This document shows positions 5,905-7,270 of a DNA stretch of 7,270 nt, piece by piece. The stretch covers positions 1 to 7,270 of the forward strand of contig JACMIS010000423.1 in NCBI GenBank assembly GCA_014381035.1, given 5' to 3'. The stretch comes from Armatimonadota bacterium. GTDB taxonomy: Bacteria > Armatimonadota > Armatimonadia > Armatimonadales > Armatimonadaceae. The translations under genes and the position numbers were made by a program. Numbering within the stretch: position 1 is the first letter of the stretch; each line of letters begins with the position of its first letter. The notes beneath the pieces were generated by a model that saw only the letters and a list, made by a program, of their open reading frames with translations, had not been told where the DNA came from and did not search any database.

Positions 5905-6291
5905 TCATTTGTTACTGTTTCCCATGGCACCGGAGGGTGTCAGAAAGGGAATTTCCATCACCGGACGGATTTCGACGGTTCCGGTCTTTGCTACCGGGTG
6001 TTGCATGGCGATTGCTATTGCCTCATCCAGGGTATTCGCCTCGACCATCAAGTAACCGGCGAGCTGTTCGCGCGTTTCGGCGAACGGACCGTCGGTGACA
6101 ATACGGTTGCCTTCGCGCAACCGTACACTGGTCGCGGTCGCTGTGGGCTGGAGAATGCCGGCCGCGACATATTGCCCGCTCGCCCAGAGGCGGTCTACCA
6201 GTCCCTCGCACGTTTTCACACAGTCATCATGCACGTCTTCTGTCTGTCCGGGAGTATTCTCTTCCTGGTAAATCAGTAACATGTAGTTCAT
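5905..6291 (-). CDS. YciI-related (YCII domain) protein
   Basis: The 128-residue protein starts at ATG 6291, with AAGGA 6 nt upstream. MNYMLLIYQEE is the usual first beta strand. IVTDGPFAETREQLAGYLMV (64-83) is the diagnostic motif of the YciI-related group in COG3795. It is followed by the helix TLDEAIAIAMQHP and the strand GTVEIRPV. The fold is a small ferredoxin-like dimeric barrel in the cytoplasm. The family's biochemical role is unsettled. Relatives often sit beside ECF sigma factors, VOC proteins and SRPBCC proteins. Here it is the first gene of a minus-strand run that continues into a VOC gene, and no sigma factor lies in the window. The C-terminal tail after VMEI (about 15 residues) looks unstructured. 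Confidence 0.9.
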   Translation of the reverse strand: MNYMLLIYQEENTPGQTEDVHDDCVKTCEGLVDRLWASGQYVAAGILQPTATATSVRLREGNRIVTDGPFAETREQLAGYLMVEANTLDEAIAIAMQHPVAKTGTVEIRPVMEIPFLTPSGAMGNSNK

Positions 6292-6297
6292 TTTTGT

Positions 6298-6302
6298 TCC
6301 TT
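6298..6302 (-). promoter_or_regulatory. Ribosome binding site of the YciI-related gene
   Basis: AAGGA on the minus strand lies 6 nt before ATG 6291. Only about 45 bp separate this start from the hairpin at 6337-6365, so the promoter of the five-gene run must be very close or overlap the hairpin. TATAGAT (6322-6328, minus) is a possible -10 box, but I see no convincing -35 box. Confidence 0.6.
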
Positions 6303-6336
6303 CACTAAATAGTCGAATGGGATCTATAAAAATCGA

Positions 6337-6365
6337 CAGCCCGCGGATTAAAAATCCGCAGGCTG
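6337..6365. terminator. Intrinsic terminator-like hairpin, possibly bidirectional
   Basis: Arms 6337-6349 (CAGCCCGCGGATT) and 6353-6365 (AATCCGCAGGCTG) pair over 13 positions with one mismatch around an AAA loop. On the minus strand the stem is followed by TCGATTTTTATA, so a T5 run begins 4 nt after it. On the plus strand T6 lies at 6373-6378. It is 25 nt beyond the YceI stop and probably ends that transcript, separating it from the YciI-led gene run. Confidence 0.77.
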
Positions 6366-6390
6366 CGAAATCTTTTTTAACTTGAGGCGG

Positions 6391-7059
6391 TTACTTATCC
6401 CGCGTTCCTTCCAGCGAGATGCGCACAACGACCTCATCGCTGACGCCAACCGTTCCGTCGGGCAACTTGTCCGTGCTGCCGACGCCGAAGTCGCTACGCT
6501 TGATCGTGATCGGTTCGGCGACGACACCGACTCGGGCAGGTTGTTCCCCCATTCCCTTCATGGTGTAGGGACCATAGTGCTTGAAAGGGAGGGAGATTTC
6601 TTTGGTCTTGCCTTTGATCGTGAGATCGCCAATCACGACGTAACCGTTTTTCGCCTTGACGACCTTTTTGCTCTTAAAGGAAAGTTCGGGATACTTCTCG
6701 GTGTCGAAAAAGTCGGCTTTGCGGAGGTGCTCGTCGCGGGCGGGAACCCCGGTATCAATGGAATCAATCCGAGCGGTGAACTCCACACTGGATTTCTCCG
6801 GCTCCTTCTCATCCTCCAGGATCGTGCCGCTAAACTTGTTGATCCGACCATGCGTCTGCGACAACCCCAGATGGGTGATCTCGAAATAGATGCTGGCGTG
6901 CGCCGGATCAATGGTGTATCGGGTCTGCTGTTGGGCAAACACGGTCGGCTTACCCGAGATCATGCGCGGTTCCGAATACGCAAGCCCGGGATGCAGTGCC
7001 ATATAGCTACCGAATCCGACAACTAAAGCGATTGGTATCAGTACAATTTTGTTTTTCAT
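6391..7059 (-). CDS. Secreted YceI-family protein
   Basis: The 222-residue protein starts at ATG 7059. A signal peptide or membrane anchor occupies about residues 1-28 (MKNKIVLIPIALVVGFGSYM), and Ala-rich processing sites are possible near VFAQQQ (about 40-45). The mature part is a YceI lipocalin-like barrel. It has YTIDPAHASIYFEITHLGLS (48-67), ending in the typical first strand before the HGRINKFSG turn, RDEHLRKADFFDTEKYP (108-124), then DLTIKGKTKEISLPF and IKRSDFGVG (186-194). YceI proteins bind polyisoprenoid-type lipids in the periplasm, and some respond to base or osmotic stress. The ligand here is inferred from the family. GAGGA is 4 nt before the start. The in-frame ATG at 7113 would add a Lys-rich extension that comes from the repeat leader, so I reject it. 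It is probably a single-gene unit ended by the hairpin at 6337-6365. Confidence 0.92.
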   Translation of the reverse strand: MKNKIVLIPIALVVGFGSYMALHPGLAYSEPRMISGKPTVFAQQQTRYTIDPAHASIYFEITHLGLSQTHGRINKFSGTILEDEKEPEKSSVEFTARIDSIDTGVPARDEHLRKADFFDTEKYPELSFKSKKVVKAKNGYVVIGDLTIKGKTKEISLPFKHYGPYTMKGMGEQPARVGVVAEPITIKRSDFGVGSTDKLPDGTVGVSDEVVVRISLEGTRDK

Positions 7060-7063
7060 GGTG

Positions 7064-7068
7064 TCCTC
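7064..7068 (-). promoter_or_regulatory. Ribosome binding site of the YceI gene
   Basis: GAGGA on the minus strand lies 4 nt before ATG 7059 and next to the purine-rich end of the repeat leader. It decides the start against the in-frame ATG at 7113. Confidence 0.6.
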
Positions 7069-7090
7069 GTGTTTCTTTTTCTTTTCTTTT

Positions 7091-7199
7091 TTGTCCTGCG
7101 CGGACGGCGCCAACGCATCGTTGGATCGGTTTCACCTGCGGTGCTGGGTTCCAGTTTTGCCTTCCGGGTTAGCCCTTGCTGTTTTCCCGCGAATCCGCC
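7091..7199 (+). repeat. Dispersed repeat, copy B
   Basis: It matches copy A (2605-2713) without gaps, with 6 differences in 109 bp. The CCAACG-CAT-CGTTGG hairpin is at 7110-7124. As with copy A at the S10 gene, it sits just upstream of a minus-strand gene for an exported protein (YceI). A pyrimidine tract (on the plus strand) separates the repeat from the start codon. The central palindrome of the full element does not follow: after 7199 the sequence is unrelated. The window ends before one could see whether an inverted partner exists. Confidence 0.88.
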
Positions 7200-7270
7200 C
7201 GTGGTGCTTTAACACGCCGGGGGTAAGGGAGTAAAGCGGCTTGGGGGGGGAGGACCCACCCCCCACCACC
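7200..7270. other. GC-rich tail with G8 and C6 runs, no gene seen
   Basis: After the repeat copy there is no coding frame I would support. G8 at 7243-7250 and C6 at 7259-7264 can form a short hairpin. Read on the minus strand, the end is a series of G runs. Runs of this kind are also common where reads or contigs stop. A weak 6-bp pairing (GCTTTA with TAAAGC) occurs at 7206-7238. Confidence 0.4.

Noticed and set aside
6382..7026. Plus-strand frame of 214 residues opposite the YceI gene
   Set aside because: It is antisense to a gene with a full set of YceI motifs, and it resembles no family I know.
7091..7199. Repeat copy as a known riboswitch, such as a cyclic-di-GMP type, because of a loose AAGGGCTAACC-like stretch
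   Set aside because: The conserved core and pairing of that class could not be matched. Without a covariance search the similarity is too weak to name.

Overview
The window is about 57% GC by eye and looks like ordinary bacterial chromosome. Nearly every gene after the first 400 bases lies on the minus strand. The families are a LuxR-type regulator, a serine carboxypeptidase-like S10 peptidase, DUF899, GyrI-like, S12 serine hydrolase, VOC/PhnB-like, YciI-related and YceI proteins. Soil or environmental bacteria with large accessory genomes carry such sets. The sequence does not fix the phylum. The integrase remnant reminds me of recombinases from Armatimonadota-like genomes, but that is memory only and weak.

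Layout, left to right. At 2-118 is the 3' end of a LuxR/NarL-type regulator (+). At 154-396 is a small Cys/His-rich, probably zinc-binding hypothetical protein (+). At 358-969 (-) is a decayed tyrosine recombinase that has lost part of its core-binding domain and the whole C-terminal half of its catalytic domain. At 976-2556 (-) is a secreted S10 peptidase with an intact Ser-Asp-His triad. At 2591-2888 is a 298-bp non-coding inverted-repeat element. At 2890-6291 (-) is a tightly packed run of five genes, read right to left: YciI-related, VOC, serine hydrolase, GyrI-like, DUF899. At 6337-6365 is a terminator-like hairpin. At 6391-7059 (-) is a secreted YceI protein. At 7091-7199 is a further half-copy of the 2591-2888 element, followed by a GC-rich tail that runs off the window.

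How the genes may work together. The five-gene run has spacings of 22 nt, a 4-nt ATGA overlap, 87 nt (with a hairpin) and 12 nt, so it is probably an operon. Its products are small cytoplasmic enzymes or ligand-binding proteins of families often annotated in detoxification, antibiotic or stress contexts. No specific pathway can be read from the sequence. The S10 and YceI genes both encode exported proteins. Both have the same roughly 109-nt repeat, in the same orientation, just upstream of their start codons.

The most unusual signals are structural. (1) A perfect 38-bp palindrome lies exactly over the catalytic SxxK region of the serine hydrolase, so both DNA strands encode the same 13-residue peptide. 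(2) The 298-bp inverted-repeat element and its extra copy contain a small hairpin whose closing pair changes in a compensatory way between copies. I found no CRISPR array, tRNA, rRNA or recognisable new defence system.
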